A stretch of 64,000 nt of DNA from Torreya grandis (Eukaryota > Streptophyta > Pinopsida > Cupressales > Taxaceae). Of this stretch, positions 21,294 to 35,900 are shown piece after piece. The stretch is taken from contig JARHVA010001189.1 in the NCBI GenBank assembly GCA_037957365.1, positions 744,001 through 808,000 of the forward strand. The letters are read 5' to 3'. The position numbers and the translations under genes were made by a program. Position 1 is the stretch's first letter. Each line of letters starts with the position of its first letter. The notes beneath the pieces are model-generated. The model ran no database searches. It was given only the letters and a program-made list of their open reading frames with translations, and had not been told where the DNA came from.

Positions 21294-24200
21294 CATGTAT
21301 TGGTGTTTTCAAGTTATTGTGTTGCATTCAAATTTTAGCTGAGCACTATTTTTCTTGGAATATGTTGGAAGTCTAGTACAAAAGTTTTATGCATATATTT
21401 ATCAAATATTTTAATTATTAATTCCCTATTTTTCTTTGCATAGACAAGGGACCCACCTAATTTGACATTTTACCAAAACGAGTAAATTCATTTGATTTTT
21501 TTTTTTACTTTTGGTGTTTACATGCACACACTATATATTTTATTTTAAAAAATAGATTAGTGTGTACTTATTTCCAACTAATCTAGTAGAAGAGTTGGTA
21601 ATAGATTTTTTGTTAAAAACTTGTAAAAGAGAGGTTTAGTGTTTAAAACAGATTATCACTTTTTTATTTTTGGTCAAATTGATTTGTTCTATTTATTTTT
21701 CAAAATTAATTAGTTAAAAAACTTCTTTGGTTTACATGTCCTATCTCTTTCAAAACCCTAATCATTTTACGACACTTGACCTAGACTATTATTTTTTGAT
21801 CATGGTCATATGACCAATTGATTTCTATATTTTTGGGCATTTCAAATGCATTAGTTTGGTCTATTTTTTGTTTTTAAACTTTATATTATAAATTTTGTAA
21901 CCTTTTTAATAGCAATTTTTAGATAGTTATTCCCTATGTGATACTTAATTTAGTGCAATTTGTTACAATTGTTTCATATTATTTCACATATATTAGAATA
22001 ATTATTTCTTGCTTACACTAGAATTTTACTTTATTTTTAAATAAATTTCAAAATCACATTAAAAACTTTGTTTTTAAAAGTTTTATCTAGTGTCGTAATG
22101 TCAATTTTAAAGGAAAGTAATGGCTTCTCCTAACTTTATACTTGATAAATATAAAATACTCAATAGATTTAACTATAAAATTTGGAAAATTTGTATTAAA
22201 GTAAAATTTATGTTTTCAAAACTATGAAATATTAATGTTGGGATGGAAAAATCCATCTCAAGATGACATGTTACCCCTGACCTTTAAAATATATTTCAAC
22301 ATAAATCAAAAGAAGCCACATCGATTAATCTAAAGATTGTTAAGGATGTTTTTATACCCCATATCGGTAATCAAGAGTCTCCCAACGATGCCTGAAATTT
22401 TTTTGAGTCTATGCATGAGGCAACTCATCTCTCTAATATTATTAATCTGCTTCTTGAATTGCTTACTACACATATGAAAAATGATGACAAAATTCTTATT
22501 TTTTTGTAAAAATTAAAAATATTAAATGTAAATTAGATGGTTTAGATTGTAATATTATTCAAGATAAAATTTTGTATTTTATCATTCAAATAATTATTCA
22601 TGAAAAAATTCATAATTTTATTTCAATTCTTCATTTAAAATAACAAACAAAACAATATATCCTTGACCTCACTACTCTATTTGCACTTTTGATTCAAGAA
22701 GAACAAGTGATGTCTAATTTTGATTCTAAAGAGAATGTTACTCAGGTACTTTTTGCTCTCAATCTTATTTCTAAGAAAAATAAGAACCATAAATCTAACC
22801 CTAATTCTACAAATGATAAAGATAGGAACACAAATTTGGTAATACAAACCTTAAAGATAAGTTTAATGGGAATTATAATCTATGTAGTAAATTTGGTCAT
22901 AAAAGACAAAATCATTATAAAAATAAAGATAGATCTAATCATTAAACTTGTAAAAATAACACAGAGAAGAAATCTAATTAGAATCATTAGAAGAATCAAA
23001 CCCATAATTGAAACAATAACCAAGAATATAATTCTAATGATATTACTTTATATGCTACCTTATTTTCATATGACTTGCTTATCTCATATTTTATCTGATA
23101 CTAGAGATATTTTTGAAAAAATCTACCTAGGAGAGAATTCATTTTTGAAGCCATTAAGCATGGAAAAATAAAATTTGAAAATGTTATTATTAAAAATGTT
23201 TTCTATGTAATTGAACTTAAAACAAATTGTTATTCTATTTTCAACTTATGAAGGATAAATTAATTGTAACTTTTATTAAGGATGATTGGTCTATTATAAA
23301 TCAATCTAGTTCGTTGATTGTTGAATTCATTCAACATAATGGTTTATACATATTTCCTATTTTTTTTACATATTTTTCATCACATAGTAGGAATGAATCA
23401 TAATTATGACATGAAATATTAGGACATGTTAATTTTATAAGTTTATATGATATGTCTTCTCATAATATTGTTGATGATCTTATTTTTTATCTCTTCTTAT
23501 CATGAAACTTGTGAAGGATGCTTACATGGTAAGGAACATACTAGTCCCTTTCACAAAAATCATGATGCTAATTCTTTACATACTTTAAAGTTAATTTATA
23601 ATGATATTACAATATCTATTAATTACATTTATTAATGGTTTTTTATATGATTTTAATTATATAGATGATCATACTAGAATGATTTGGTTATATTTTACAA
23701 AAAATAAATCTAAAGTCTTGTCTAAATTTAAAGAATTTAAAGTTATTATTGAAAATACTTATAATTTTTTTCTTCAGAGATTAAAAATTGATAATGATGA
23801 TGAATATATTAGTAAAAAAATGATTATTTTGGTATTAATTTTGATACTTAAAGGGTATCAAAAACTTAACATTCTCCACAATAAAATGTCATTGCTGAAA
23901 GGAAAAACTGCACCATTATTGAAATAGTTAGAATAATGTTACATTCTATAAATATTCTTAAATTCTTATGGGGTCAAAGCTATGAGTACTGATGTGCATA
24001 TTATTAATATATTCGTTACTAAAGCTTTGAATTTTTATATCCTTTTATAAATGTGGTCTAAAAAAAAACTTAGTGTGACTCATCTTAGGATCTTTGGTAA
24101 TCCTACTTCTATCTTTGTTCCTAAATATAAAAGAATGAAACTTGATCCTACCTCATATTCATACATCTTTGTAGGTTATATAAGTTTAAATGATTAAGAG

Positions 24201-26081
24201 TGTATATCCATCTAAAAGACAAATCACTAAGAATAACAATGTTTTGATCCTTGAAAAAATATTTGTGAGCCCCTTTTGGAACCCTCTCATTGATATTCGT
24301 TTGATGAATTTGAATCTTCTACTACTTATGAAGAAGAAGAGGTCCTAGAATAATTTGATCCAATTTTAGATAATTTATATCTTAAATAATATTTTGAATT
24401 TCATGTTTAGTTTAAAATTCTTAAATGGATAGAAACCCTAATCGAGTCTTCTAGTCTTGATAATCTTAATAAATTGAGTAAGATTCAAAATTATTATCAT
24501 GTTTTAATGATTATGGATGAATGCGAACCTCAACCCTTTGAAGAAGTAATTCAAGGTGATAAATATAAAGTTGTTATACAAGCTGAATATAATAGCTTAA
24601 TTAAAAATCATATCTAAAATTTAATTAAAATTCAAACTTGGGATCTTGTCCCACCTCCACCTAAAAGACATTGTTGGTTATAGATGGATTTATAAAATCA
24701 AATATAATTCAATTATAAAATTTATAAATTTAAATCAAAATTAATTGCTCATGGTTTTACATAAAAATCTAAGATTGACTATGTTGAAAGCTTTGCTCTT
24801 ATAATGAAAATGAATACTATTAGACTACTCAATGCTCTTGCAATTCAAAATGATTGGATTATACACCAAATATATATCAAAAATATCTTCCTAAATGGTG
24901 ATTTAGAAGAATAAATCTATATGACTAAGCCAAAAATTTTCACTGACCCTAACAAAGAACATTTTATTTATAAGTTAAAGAAATCATTGTATAGTTTAAA
25001 ATAAGCTCTTCAATCTTGGTATTATAAAATATCTAGTTATTTTAAATAACAAAGTTTCTCTAATTGTTATTCTTATAGTAATCTCTTTGTAAAAATTGAA
25101 AATGATCATATTATATTAATTGTAGTATATGTTGATGATTTTATTATTATTGACAATTTAATTCATTTAATTTTTAAATATAAGCATAAACTAAGTCAAA
25201 TATTTAAAATGATTGATTTAGGTATTATTCATTTTTTTTTTTTTAAGAATGACTATTTCAAGATAAAAAATCAATTATTGTATCATAATCTTAGTATGCA
25301 CATAATATTTTTGTTAAGTTTAATATGCTTGATTGTAAGTTTATATATACTTCTATTGATGTTGGTGTTAAACTTGATCTAAACCTTGTGTAATAGAACT
25401 AACTCCACACTTTATAAGTATCTCATTGATAGTTTTATTTAGTTAACCATTACTAGGCCAAATGTTTTATTTGTTGTAGGTGTTGCTAATAGATTCATGT
25501 AGGATCTATGTTTGGATAATTAAAAATTAGTGAAAGATATACTTCATTATATCAAAAGAATAATAAATTTTAGTTTATCTTATTTTTCTATTGATAATGA
25601 TAAATTATATGGTTGTTATGATGTTGATCAGACTGGTGATACTATAGATCATAAATCTACTTCTAGATATGTGTTTAAGTTTGGTGTAGGTGCTATCATT
25701 TAAAACAGTAAAAAATAATATGTTATTTCTATATTTTCTACAAAAATAGAGTATATAAGTGCCATAGAAGTTACTAAGGAAGCCACGAAGCTATGAAGGA
25801 TGTTAGGAGAACTTCATTTAGATGCTTCTCAAGTACCATTGTTCAGTGTGATAATGAAAGTTGTATAGCTCTAGTAAAAAATCTAGTGCATCACCAAAAA
25901 ATTAAACATATTAAAGTTCATGTATATTTTATCCAAGAAAAAGTCATCAATGGTGATATTGATATGTAATTTTATTTTACAAATAGAAATTTACAAATAT
26001 ATTTACAAAATCATTTAGGACTACCAAGTTTTGTATGTTTTATATAATGCTAAGCCTCACAAAGTTTTCATTGAAGGGGAG
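21294..26081 (+). mobile_element. Ty1/Copia interior, copy A
   Basis: Starts ATTGGTGTTTTCAAG and ends in a GAAGGGGAG polypurine tract. Decayed polyprotein order: gag from ATG at 22120 (MASPNFILDKY; SNIINLLLELLTTHMKNDD; a degenerate zinc knuckle CSKFGHKRQN at about 22885); GAG-pre-integrase CEGCLHGKEH (about 23505-23540); integrase core YIDDHTRMIW and DNDDEYIS (about 23660-23810); reverse transcriptase with intact YVDD (25128-25139); RNase H with DHKSTSRYVF and an IEYISAIEVTKEA motif (about 25640-25790). This Pro-INT-RT-RH order is diagnostic of Copia. Stops are frequent; a TGA soon after the gag start is shared with both other copies. Confidence 0.85.
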
Positions 26082-26256
26082 TGTACATAACAATGTCACT
26101 TCCCAGTGACCATGTGTTTCCTTGTTCTTATTTATACTTCTTCTCATTGTAAAAAAATATAATATACCATGCTATATGATTTTAATAAACTTTGTGTGAA
26201 TGTTTATATTTCTTACCTAATACATGAAAGCATAATTTGTAATGGAAGTCATTATG

Positions 26257-26266
26257 TTATAAAAAG
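26257..26266 (+). promoter_or_regulatory. Copia LTR TATA box
   Basis: TTATAAAAAG, conserved at the same place in the next two LTRs (about 31832 and 37661). It implies a U3 of about 175 bp and a long R/U5. Confidence 0.5.
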
Positions 26267-26626
26267 ATCTAAATTTACTCTTTTTTATATTTTTATTAGA
26301 TTAGATATAATAAATTCAAAGTTAAAATTGTATTAACATGTTTCATCTTGATTACATAGCCTTTTCATTATTTATTTTGCATTGTTGAATATGTGTGTAA
26401 TGAATGTGATAAATCAATTATATTGGCATGTCAAATACATTTATCTATTTTTTGGGAAATAAATCTTCAAGACCAACATCATCCATCATTTATCTAAAGT
26501 TTATTCTAAATAGGCCCTTTGTATGAAGTATTTCATAATGATCAATTGAGTGAGATCTAGTCCGCTATGACCTAATAGATATAGAACTTGGGGAGATCTC
26601 CAAACCTATTTTAATGAGATGTTGGT

Positions 26627-26652
26627 TGAGTCATCACCACACCTACGATTGG
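26627..26652 (+). promoter_or_regulatory. TGAGTCA motif plus CACACC/GGTGTG hairpin
   Basis: TGAGTCATCACCACACCTAC then GATTGGTGTG. The 7-bp TGAGTCA is a GCN4/AP-1-type bZIP site and is unchanged in all four LTR copies (18475, 26627, 32203, 38032) although surrounding bases differ. The CACACC/GGTGTG stem is altered in the first copy (CCCCACC) and in the last (GGTGTT). Function in this element is inferred only. Confidence 0.45.
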
Positions 26653-27067
26653 TGTGTCAAAAAAATGATTGACATAATCACCACTTAAATACTAGTTTGT
26701 AGCACATGATGCCAAAAGTGGAAGTGAAAAAGTTTAATGGTAGGTGTACACATCCAATTCTCACCACTCTTATATTCAAATTGTAATCAAAACAATTTCT
26801 TGTAAACAATGTAAATTAAGTCTAAAAATCATTGAACATCCTAATTTCATTTGCACAAGTCACGTGCAAGTACCAAACTACATCATTATGTCTCTAATTT
26901 AGGCATTACCTTATATACAATAACTATAATCTAATTTATATTTGATCAAAATATGACTTAAAAAATTGACATTTTCAATCACTAAAATATTTTGATTCAT
27001 CTGCACACATCACGTGCATATGCTAATTTGCATCAAGGTATCCTTAATTGGTACTTTACTCTGTACA

Positions 27068-27302
27068 CAATTGTATTGGTGTTTTCAAGTTATTGAGTTG
27101 CATTCAACTTTTACTTAAGCATCATTTTCCTTGGGATACAATGGAAGGCTAGTACAAACATTTTATGCATATATTTATCAAATACTTTAATTTTTAATTC
27201 CCTATTTTTCTTTGTATAGATAAGGGACCCACTTGATTTGACATTTTAACCAAAAAAATAAATTCATTTGATTTTTTTTTAACTTTTGGTGTTTACATGC
27301 AC

Positions 27303-27363
<61 letters not shown>

Positions 27364-30300
27364 AAAATATAGTTAAAAAAATAAATTAGTGCATACATAT
27401 TTCCAACTAGTCTAGTAGAAGAGTTGGTAATAGATTTTTTGTTAAAAACTTGTAAAAGAGAGGTTTAATGTTCAAAACACACTATCACCTTTTTATTTTT
27501 GAATAAATTGATTTATTCAATTTATTTTTCAAAATTAATTATTTCAATATATTTCACATATATTTGAATAATTATTTCTTACTCACACTAGAATTTTATT
27601 TTATTTTCAAATAGAGTTCAAAATCACATTAAAAATTTTGTTTTTAAAAGTTTTATCTAATGTTGTAATGCCAATTTTAAAGGGAAGTAATGGCTTCTCC
27701 TAACTTTATACTTGATAAATTTCAAATATTCAATGGATCTAACTATAACATCTAAAAAAATTATATTAAAGTAGAATTTATATTTTAAAAACCATGAAAT
27801 ATTAATGTTGGGATGAAAAACCCCATCTCAAGATGACATGTTACCTTTGATCTTTAAAATATATTTCAACATAAATCAAAAGAAGCCATGTCGATTATTC
27901 TAAAGAGTGTTAAGAATATTTTTTTACTCCATATTAGTAATCAAGAGTTTTCCAATGATATTTGAAAACTCTTTGAGTATATGCATGAGGGCACTCATCT
28001 CTCTAATATTATTAATCTGATTCTTGAATTGTTTATAATACATATGAAAAATGATGACAAAGTTGTTAATTTTCTTATAAAAATTAAAAATATTAAATCT
28101 AAATCAGATGGTTATAATTGTGATATTATTCAAGATAAAATTTTATATTTTATTATTTAAATAAATATTCAAAAAAAATTTCATAATTTTATTTCAATTT
28201 TTAATTTAAAATATCAAACAAAGCAAGATATCTCTGACCTCACTACTCTATCTGCACTTTTGATTCAAGAAGAGCAAGTGATGTCTAATTTTGATTCTAA
28301 AGAGAATGTTACTCAACTAATTTTTGCTCTCAATCTTATCTATGAGAAAAATAAGAACCATAAATCTAACTTTAATTCTATAAATAGTAAAAATAGGAAC
28401 ACAAAATTTGGTAATATGAATCATAAAGTTAAGTTTAATGGGAATTATAAAATATGCAGTAAATTTGATCATAAAAGATAAAATTGTTATAAAAAGAAAG
28501 ATAGATCTAATCATAAAACTTATAAAAATAACACAAAGAATAAATCTAATTAGAATCATCAGAAGAATCAAACCCATAATTGAAACAATAACCAGGAATA
28601 TAATTCTCATGATATACTTTATATGCTACCTTGTTTTCTTCTGATAAGAATGAATAGATTTATATAGTTTATAATTTCATCATATGACTTGCTTATCTCA
28701 TATTTTATTTGATACTAGAGATAATTTTGAAAATATTTAACTAGGAGATAATTTATTTTTGAAGCTATTAAGCAAGAAAAAAAACTAAAATTTTGTTATT
28801 AAAGATGTTTTATATGTAATTAAACTTAATTTTTTTTGTTATTCTATTTTCAAATTATAAATGATAAATTAATTTTAAATTTTATTAAGGAGAATTGGTT
28901 TATTATAAATCAATCTGGTTTGTTGATTACTGAAGACATTCAACATAATAGTTTATACATATTTCTTTTTTTTACATGTTTTTCATCACATAGTAGGAAT
29001 GAATTACAATTATGACATGAAAGATTAGGACATGTTAATTTTATAAGATTATATGATATGTATTCTTATAATATTATTTTTTATCTTCTTTTTATCTTTT
29101 CTCATCATGAAACTTGTGAAGGATGCTTACATGGTGAAAAACATACTAATCTCTTTCACAAAAATCATGATGCTAATTTTTTACATCTTTTAGAATTAAT
29201 TTATAGTGATATTAAAATACCCTTTAATTGCATCTCTTAATGGTTTTTTATATGATGTTAATTATATACATGATCATACTAGAATGATTTGGTCACATTT
29301 TATAAAGAATAAATCTGAAGTCTTGTCTAAATTTAAAGAATTTAAAGCTGTTGTTAAAAATACGTCTAATTTTTTTTATTAAAAGATTAAGAAATGATAA
29401 TGATGGTGAATATATTAGTAAAAAATTATACTTTTATTATTAATTTTGGTATTTAAAGGGTATTAAAAACTTAATATTCTCCACAATGAAATGACATTAC
29501 TGAAAGAAAAAATTGCATTATTATTAAAATAGCTAGAATGATGTTACATTCTATAAATGTTCTTAAATTCTTATGGGGTCATATATATAAATAATTATGT
29601 AGATATTTTGAATATAATCCCTACTAAAGCTTTTCATCTTTATACCCCTTTATAATTGTGGTCCAAAAAAAAACTTAGTGTGGCTCATCTTAGGATCTTT
29701 GGTAGTCCTATTTTTATCTTTGTTCTTAAATATAAAAGAATGAAACTTGGTCCTACCTCCTATTCATAAATATTTGTAGGTTATAGAGATAAAACTAAAT
29801 GATTAAGAGTTTATGATCCATCTAAAAGACAAATCATTTAGAATAAGAATGTTTTGATCCTTGAATGAGCCCCCTTTTAAACCCTCTCAATGCTATTCAT
29901 TTGATAAATTTGACTCTTCTATTACTTCTTATGAAGAAATAAAGGCCCTAGAAGAATTTGATCTAATTTTAGATAATTTATATATTAAATAACATTCTAA
30001 ATTTCATGTTTAATCTAAAATACCTAAATGGATAGAATCCCTAAATTGACTAAAATTCAAAATTATTATCATGTTTCAATGACTTTGTATGAATGTGAAC
30101 CTCAATTCTTTGAGGAAATCATTCAAGGTGATAGATATAAAATTCCTATGCAAATTGAGTATAATACTTTAATTAAAAATTAGATCTGAGATTTAAATAA
30201 AAATTAGACCTGGGATCTTGTCCCACCTCCATCTAAAAGACATATTATTAGTTGTAGGTGGTTTTATAAAATCAAATATAATTCAATTGATAAAATTTAT

Positions 30301-31656
30301 AAATTTAAACCAAGATTAGTTGCTCATGATTTTACTTACAAAATAGGATTGACTATATTGAAATCTTTGCTCCTGTAATGAAAATGAATATTGTTAGACT
30401 ACTCAATGTTCTTGCAAGTCAAAATGGTTACGTTACACACCAAATATATATCAAAAATATCTTCTTAAATGGTGATTTATAAGAATAAATCTATATGACT
30501 AAGCCAAAAAGTGTCACTAAACCCAAAAAAGAGCATTTTATTTATAAATTAAATAAATAATTGTATAATTTAAAATAAACTCCTCAAGCTTGGTATTATA
30601 AAATCTCTAGTTATTTTAAAGAACTAGGTTTCTCTAATTGTTATTCTTATAACAATCTATTTTAAAAAATTGAAAATGGTCATATTATATTAATTATATT
30701 ATATGTCGATTTTATTATTACTCATAACTTAATTAGTTTAATTCATAAATATAAAAATAAACTAAAATAAATATTTGAAATGATTGATTTAAAATTTTTT
30801 TTATCATTTTTTAGGAATGACTATATTTTAAGATAAAAAATTAGTTGTTGTATCATAGTTTTAGTATACACATAAGATTCTTGTTAAGTTTAATATGTCT
30901 GATTGTAAGTGTACATATACTCCAATTGACTTTGGTGTTAAGCTTGATCTAAATCCTATGTAACAGAGCTAACTCCACACTTTACAGACAACTCATTAAT
31001 AATTTGACTTATTTAACCATTACTAGGCAAAATATTTCATTTGTTGTAAGTGTTGCTTCTAGATTCATGTATGATCTATATTTGGATCATTAAAAATTAG
31101 TGAAAGATATACTTCCTTATATCAAATGAATAATTTTTTTTGGTTTATCTTATTCTTCTATTGATAATGATAAATTATATGGTTATTATGATGTTGATCA
31201 TACTGGTGATACTATAGATCATAAATCTACTTCTATAAATGCATTTAAGTTTGGTGTAGGTGCTATCACTTGGAGCAGTAAAAAATAATTTAATATTTTC
31301 TAAAAAATTAGAGCATATAAATGCTATATAAGTTACTAAAGAAGCCATGAGACTATGAAGTTTGTTAAGATAACTTTATTCAAATCCTTCTCAATGTACC
31401 AACTTTCAGTGTGATAATCAAAGTTGTATAGCTCTAATGAAAAATCTAGTGCAACACCAAAGAATCAACTTTGATTGAAGCATATTAAAATTTATGTGCA
31501 TTTTATTCAAATAAAAGTCATCAATAGTGATATTGATTTGTAATTTTAATTTACAGAGAAACAGGTTGTAAATATTTTTACAAAACCATTTAGTACTACC
31601 ATGTTTTATATATTTTGTGTAATGCTAAGCCTCACAGAGTTTCCATTGAGGGGGAG
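27068..31656 (+). mobile_element. Ty1/Copia interior, copy B
   Basis: Same order as copy A: gag ATG at 27690, SKENVTQ region (28260-28480), zinc-knuckle relic, CEGCLHGEKH (about 29110-29150), integrase relic (about 29260-29410), reverse transcriptase, RNase H (about 31185-31310) and a GAGGGGGAG polypurine tract. It lacks about 240 bp of 5' leader present in A and C (gap at about 27540). The RT motif has lost one codon (YVD-F at 30702-30713, one Asp missing). It carries more stops than A. Confidence 0.85.
27305..27358. repeat. (TA)27 microsatellite
   Basis: Uninterrupted TA repeat in the 5' leader of Copia copy B, at the position where copy A reads ACACACTATATAT and copy C has an AC repeat. 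Confidence 0.95.
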
Positions 31657-32643
31657 TATACATAACAATGTCACTTCCCAATGACCATGTGTTTCTTTCT
31701 TCTTATCTATACTTATTCTTAATGTAAAAAATTATAATATACCATGTTATGTGATTTTAGCAAACTTTGTGTGAAATTTATATTTCTTACCCAATATAGA
31801 AAAACATATTTTGTAATGGAGGTCCTTATGTTATAAAAAGATCTAAATTTACTCTTTTTTTATATCTATGTTAGATTAGGTAGAATAAATTCCAAGTTAC
31901 AATTCGTGTTAACATGTTTCATATTGATTACATAATTTTTTCATTACTTATTTTGTATTGTTAAATATGTGTGTAATAAATGTGATAAATCAATTATATT
32001 AGCATGTCTAATATATTTATCGATTTCTTGGAAAATAAATATTCAAGACCAACATTCTCTATAATTTATCTAAAGTTTATTCCAAATAGACCCTTTATAT
32101 GTATTATTTCATAATGACCAACTGAGTGATATCTAGTCCGCCATGAATTGGTAGATATGAAACTTGGGGAGATCTCTAAACCTATTTTAATGAAAGGTTA
32201 GTTGAGTCATCACCACACCTATGATTGGTGTGTTAAATGAATCATTGACATAATATTTAATTAAATACTAGTTTGAAGCACATGATGCCAAAAGTGAAAG
32301 TGCAAAAAACTAATGGTAGGTGTAGACATCCAATTCTCACCACTCTCATGTTCAAATTACAATTAGAATAATTTATTTTAAACACTGAAAATTAAGTCTA
32401 AAAATCATTGAACATCCTAATTTCATCTGTATAAGTTATGTGCAAGTACCAAACTACATCATTATTATTCTCTTTTGGGTATTACCTTATACACAATCAT
32501 TATATTCTAATTTATCTTCGATCAAATTATGACTTAGAGAATTGACATTCTTAACCATTTAAATATTTTGATTCATTTGAAAACATCATGTGCATATGCC
32601 AATTTGCATCAAGGTATTCCTAATTGGGACTTTATCTTGTATG
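31657..32643 (+). repeat. Copia LTR between copies B and C
   Basis: 987 bp, opening TATACATAACAATG (TG changed to TA) and closing TGTATG. Same TATA box, TGAGTCA (32203-32209) and 150-bp repeats as the LTR at 26082. Its G-boxes are mutated CACGTG to TATGTG and CATGTG, typical of CpG decay. Confidence 0.8.
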
Positions 32644-32867
32644 TAATTGTATTAGTGTTTTCAAGTTATTGTGTTGCATGCAACTTTTACTTGAGCACCA
32701 TTTTTATTAAGATACATTATAAGGATAACTCAAAATTTTTATGCATATATTTATAAAATACTTTAATTATTAATTCCCTATTTTTCTTTGCATAGACAAG
32801 GGGCCCACTTAATTTGACATTTTACAAAAAATAAGTAAATTTATTTGATTTTTTTTTACTTTTGGTG

Positions 32868-32920
<53 letters not shown>

Positions 32921-35900
32921 TTAAAAATAGTTAAAAATAGTTAAAAAATAAATTAGTACATACATATCTCCAACAAGTCTAATAGAAGAGTTAGTAATAG
33001 ATTTTTTGTTAAAAACTAGTAAAAGAGAGGTTTAGTGTTCAAAACACACTATCACCTTTTTATTTTTGTTCAAATTGATTTATTCAATTTATTTTTCAAA
33101 ATTAATTAGTTAAAAAACTTCTTTGGTTTACGTGTCTTATTTATTTCAAAACCCCAGACATTTTATGACACTTGATCTAGACTATTCTTTGTTGATCATG
33201 GTCATATGACCAGTTGATTTCTATGTTTTTGGGCATTCCAAATGCATTGGTATGGTCTATTTGTTTTTTTCAAATTTTTTTATTATAGTTTTATAATTTT
33301 TTTAATAGCAATATTTAGATAGTTATTCTTTATGTGACACTTAATTTAGTACAATTTGTTACAATTATTTCACACTATTTCACATATATTTGAATAATTA
33401 TTTCTTGCTTACACTAGAATTTTACTTTATTTTTAAATAGAGTTCAAAATTATATTATTTTTTTTGTTTTTTAAATTTTTATCTAGTGTTGTAATGTCAA
33501 TTTTAAAGGGAAGTAATGGCTTATCCCAACTTTGTACTTGATAAATCTCAAATATTCAATGGATATAACTATAACATCTAGAAAATTTGTATTAAAGTAG
33601 AATTTATATTTTTAAAACTATAAAATATTAATGTTTGGATGGAAAATCCCATTTCAAGATGACATGTTACCCTTGACCTTTAAAATATATTTTAACATAA
33701 ATAAAAAAAATCCATGTTGATTATTCCAAAGAGTGTTAAAGATGTTTTTATACTCTATATCGGTAATCAAGAGTATCCCAACGATGTCTAAAAAACTATT
33801 TGAGTCTATGCATGAGGGAACTCATCTGTCTAATATTATTAATCTAATTCTTGAATTGCTTACTACACATATGAAAAATGATGACAAAGTTGTTAATTTT
33901 ATTATAAAACTTAAAAATATTAAATCTAAATTAGTTGTTTATGATTGTAATATTATTCAAGATAAATTTTTGTATTTTATTATTCAAATAAATATTCATA
34001 AATTTTTTAATAATTTTATTTCAAATTTTAATTTAATACATCAAACGAAGCAAGATATCCCTAACCTCACTACTCTATTTACACTTTTGATTCAAAAAGA
34101 TCAAGTGATGTCTAATTTTGATTCTAAAGAGAATGTTACTTTGGTAATTTTTTCTCTCAATACTATTTCTGAGAAAAATAAGAACCATAAATCTAACCCT
34201 AATTCTACAAATAGTAAAAATAGGAACACAAAATTTGGTAATATGAATCATAACATTAAGTTTAATGGGAATTATAATATGTGTAGTAAATTATAAAAAT
34301 AAAGATAGATTTAATCATAAAAATTATAAAAATAACATAGAGAATAAATCTAATTAGAATCATTAGAAGAATCAAACCCATAATCATAATAGTAATCAGG
34401 GATATAATTATAATGATATTCCTTTATATGTTGCCTTGTTTTCTTTTGATAAGAGTGAATATATTTTAGATAGTTTTTAATGCATCATATAACTTGATTG
34501 TCTTATATTTTATCTAATAATAGAGATATTTTTGAAATATTTATGTATGAGAGAATTTATTTTTGAAGATATTAAGCAAGGAAAAATAAAATTTGAAAAT
34601 GTTGTTATTAAAGATGTTTTCTATGTAACTAAACTTAACTAAATTTGTTATTATATTTTAAACTTATGAATGATAAATTAATTGTAACTTTTATTAAGGA
34701 GAATTTGACTATTATAAATCAATCTGGTTCATTGATCGCTGAAGGCATTCAATAAAATAGTTTATACATATTTTTTATTTCTTTTGCATGTTTTTTTTCA
34801 TCACATAATAGAAATGAATCACAATTATGATATGAAAGATTATGACATGTTAAATTTATAAGTTTATATGAAATGTCTTCTCATAATCTTGTTTCTAATC
34901 TTCCTTTTATCTCTTCTCGTCATGAAACTTGTGAAGGATGCTTACATGGTAAAAAACATACTAACCCCTTTCACAAAAATTATGATGCAAATTCTTTACA
35001 TCCTTTAGAGTTAATTTATACTGATATTATAATACCCTTTAATTTCGTATCTCAATTGTTTTTTATATAATGTTAATGTTATAGATGATCATACTAGAAT
35101 GATTTGGTCATTTTTTACAAATAATAAATTTGAAGTCTTGTCTAAATTTAAAGAATTTAAAGTTGTTAAAAATAATTCTATTTTTTTATTAAGAGATTAA
35201 GAACTAATAATGATGGTGAATATATTAGTAAAAAAAATATTTTTTTTAGTATTAGTTTTGGTATTTAAAGGGTATTAAAAACTCAATATTTTTCACAATG
35301 AAATGACATTACTAAAAGGAAAAGCTGCACTATTATTGAAATGGCTAAAATAATGTTACATTCTATAAATATTCTTAAATTTTTATGAGGTCAAATATAG
35401 TCCCTAATAAAGCTTTGCATCTTTATACCCCTTTATAAATGTGGTAAAAAAAAAAACTTAGTGTGGCTCATCTTAGGATCTTTGGTAGTCTTACTTCTAT
35501 CTTTGTTTCTAAATATAAAAGAATAAAACCTGATCCTACCTCTTATTCATACATATTTTTAGGAAATAGAGGTAAAAATAAATAATTAAGAGTGTATGAT
35601 CCATATAAAAGACAAATAATTGAGAATATGAATGTTTTGATCCTTGAAAAAAAATTTGTGAGCCCCCTTCGGAACCCTCTAATTGTTATTCATTTGATGA
35701 ATCTAACTCTTTTATTACTCCTTATAAATAAGTTGAGGCCCTAAAATAATTTTATCCAATTTTAGATAATTTATATCTTAAATAACCTTTTGAATTTCAT
35801 GTTTGATTTAAAATATCTAAATAGATAGAATCCCTAATCGAGTCTTCTAGCCTTGATAATCTTAATAAATTAACTAATATTCAAAATTATTATCATGTTT

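Larger units (their letters stand above)
26082..27067 (+). repeat. Copia LTR between copies A and B
   Basis: Opens TGTACATAACAATGTCACTT and closes TGTACA, 986 bp. It holds a TATA box TTATAAAAAG (26257-26266), TGAGTCA (26627-26633), a CACACC/GGTGTG hairpin just after it, and two direct 150-bp repeats beginning TTCATYTGCA at 26846 and 26996, each carrying a CACGTG G-box (26861, 27011). The polypurine tract of copy A abuts its left end. Confidence 0.8.

Noticed and set aside
22689..23171. 160-codon plus-strand ORF as a host gene
   Set aside because: It is part of Copia gag in copy A: the same sequence occurs at 28260 and 34091, and the Ile/Lys-rich C-terminal part is a frameshifted reading.
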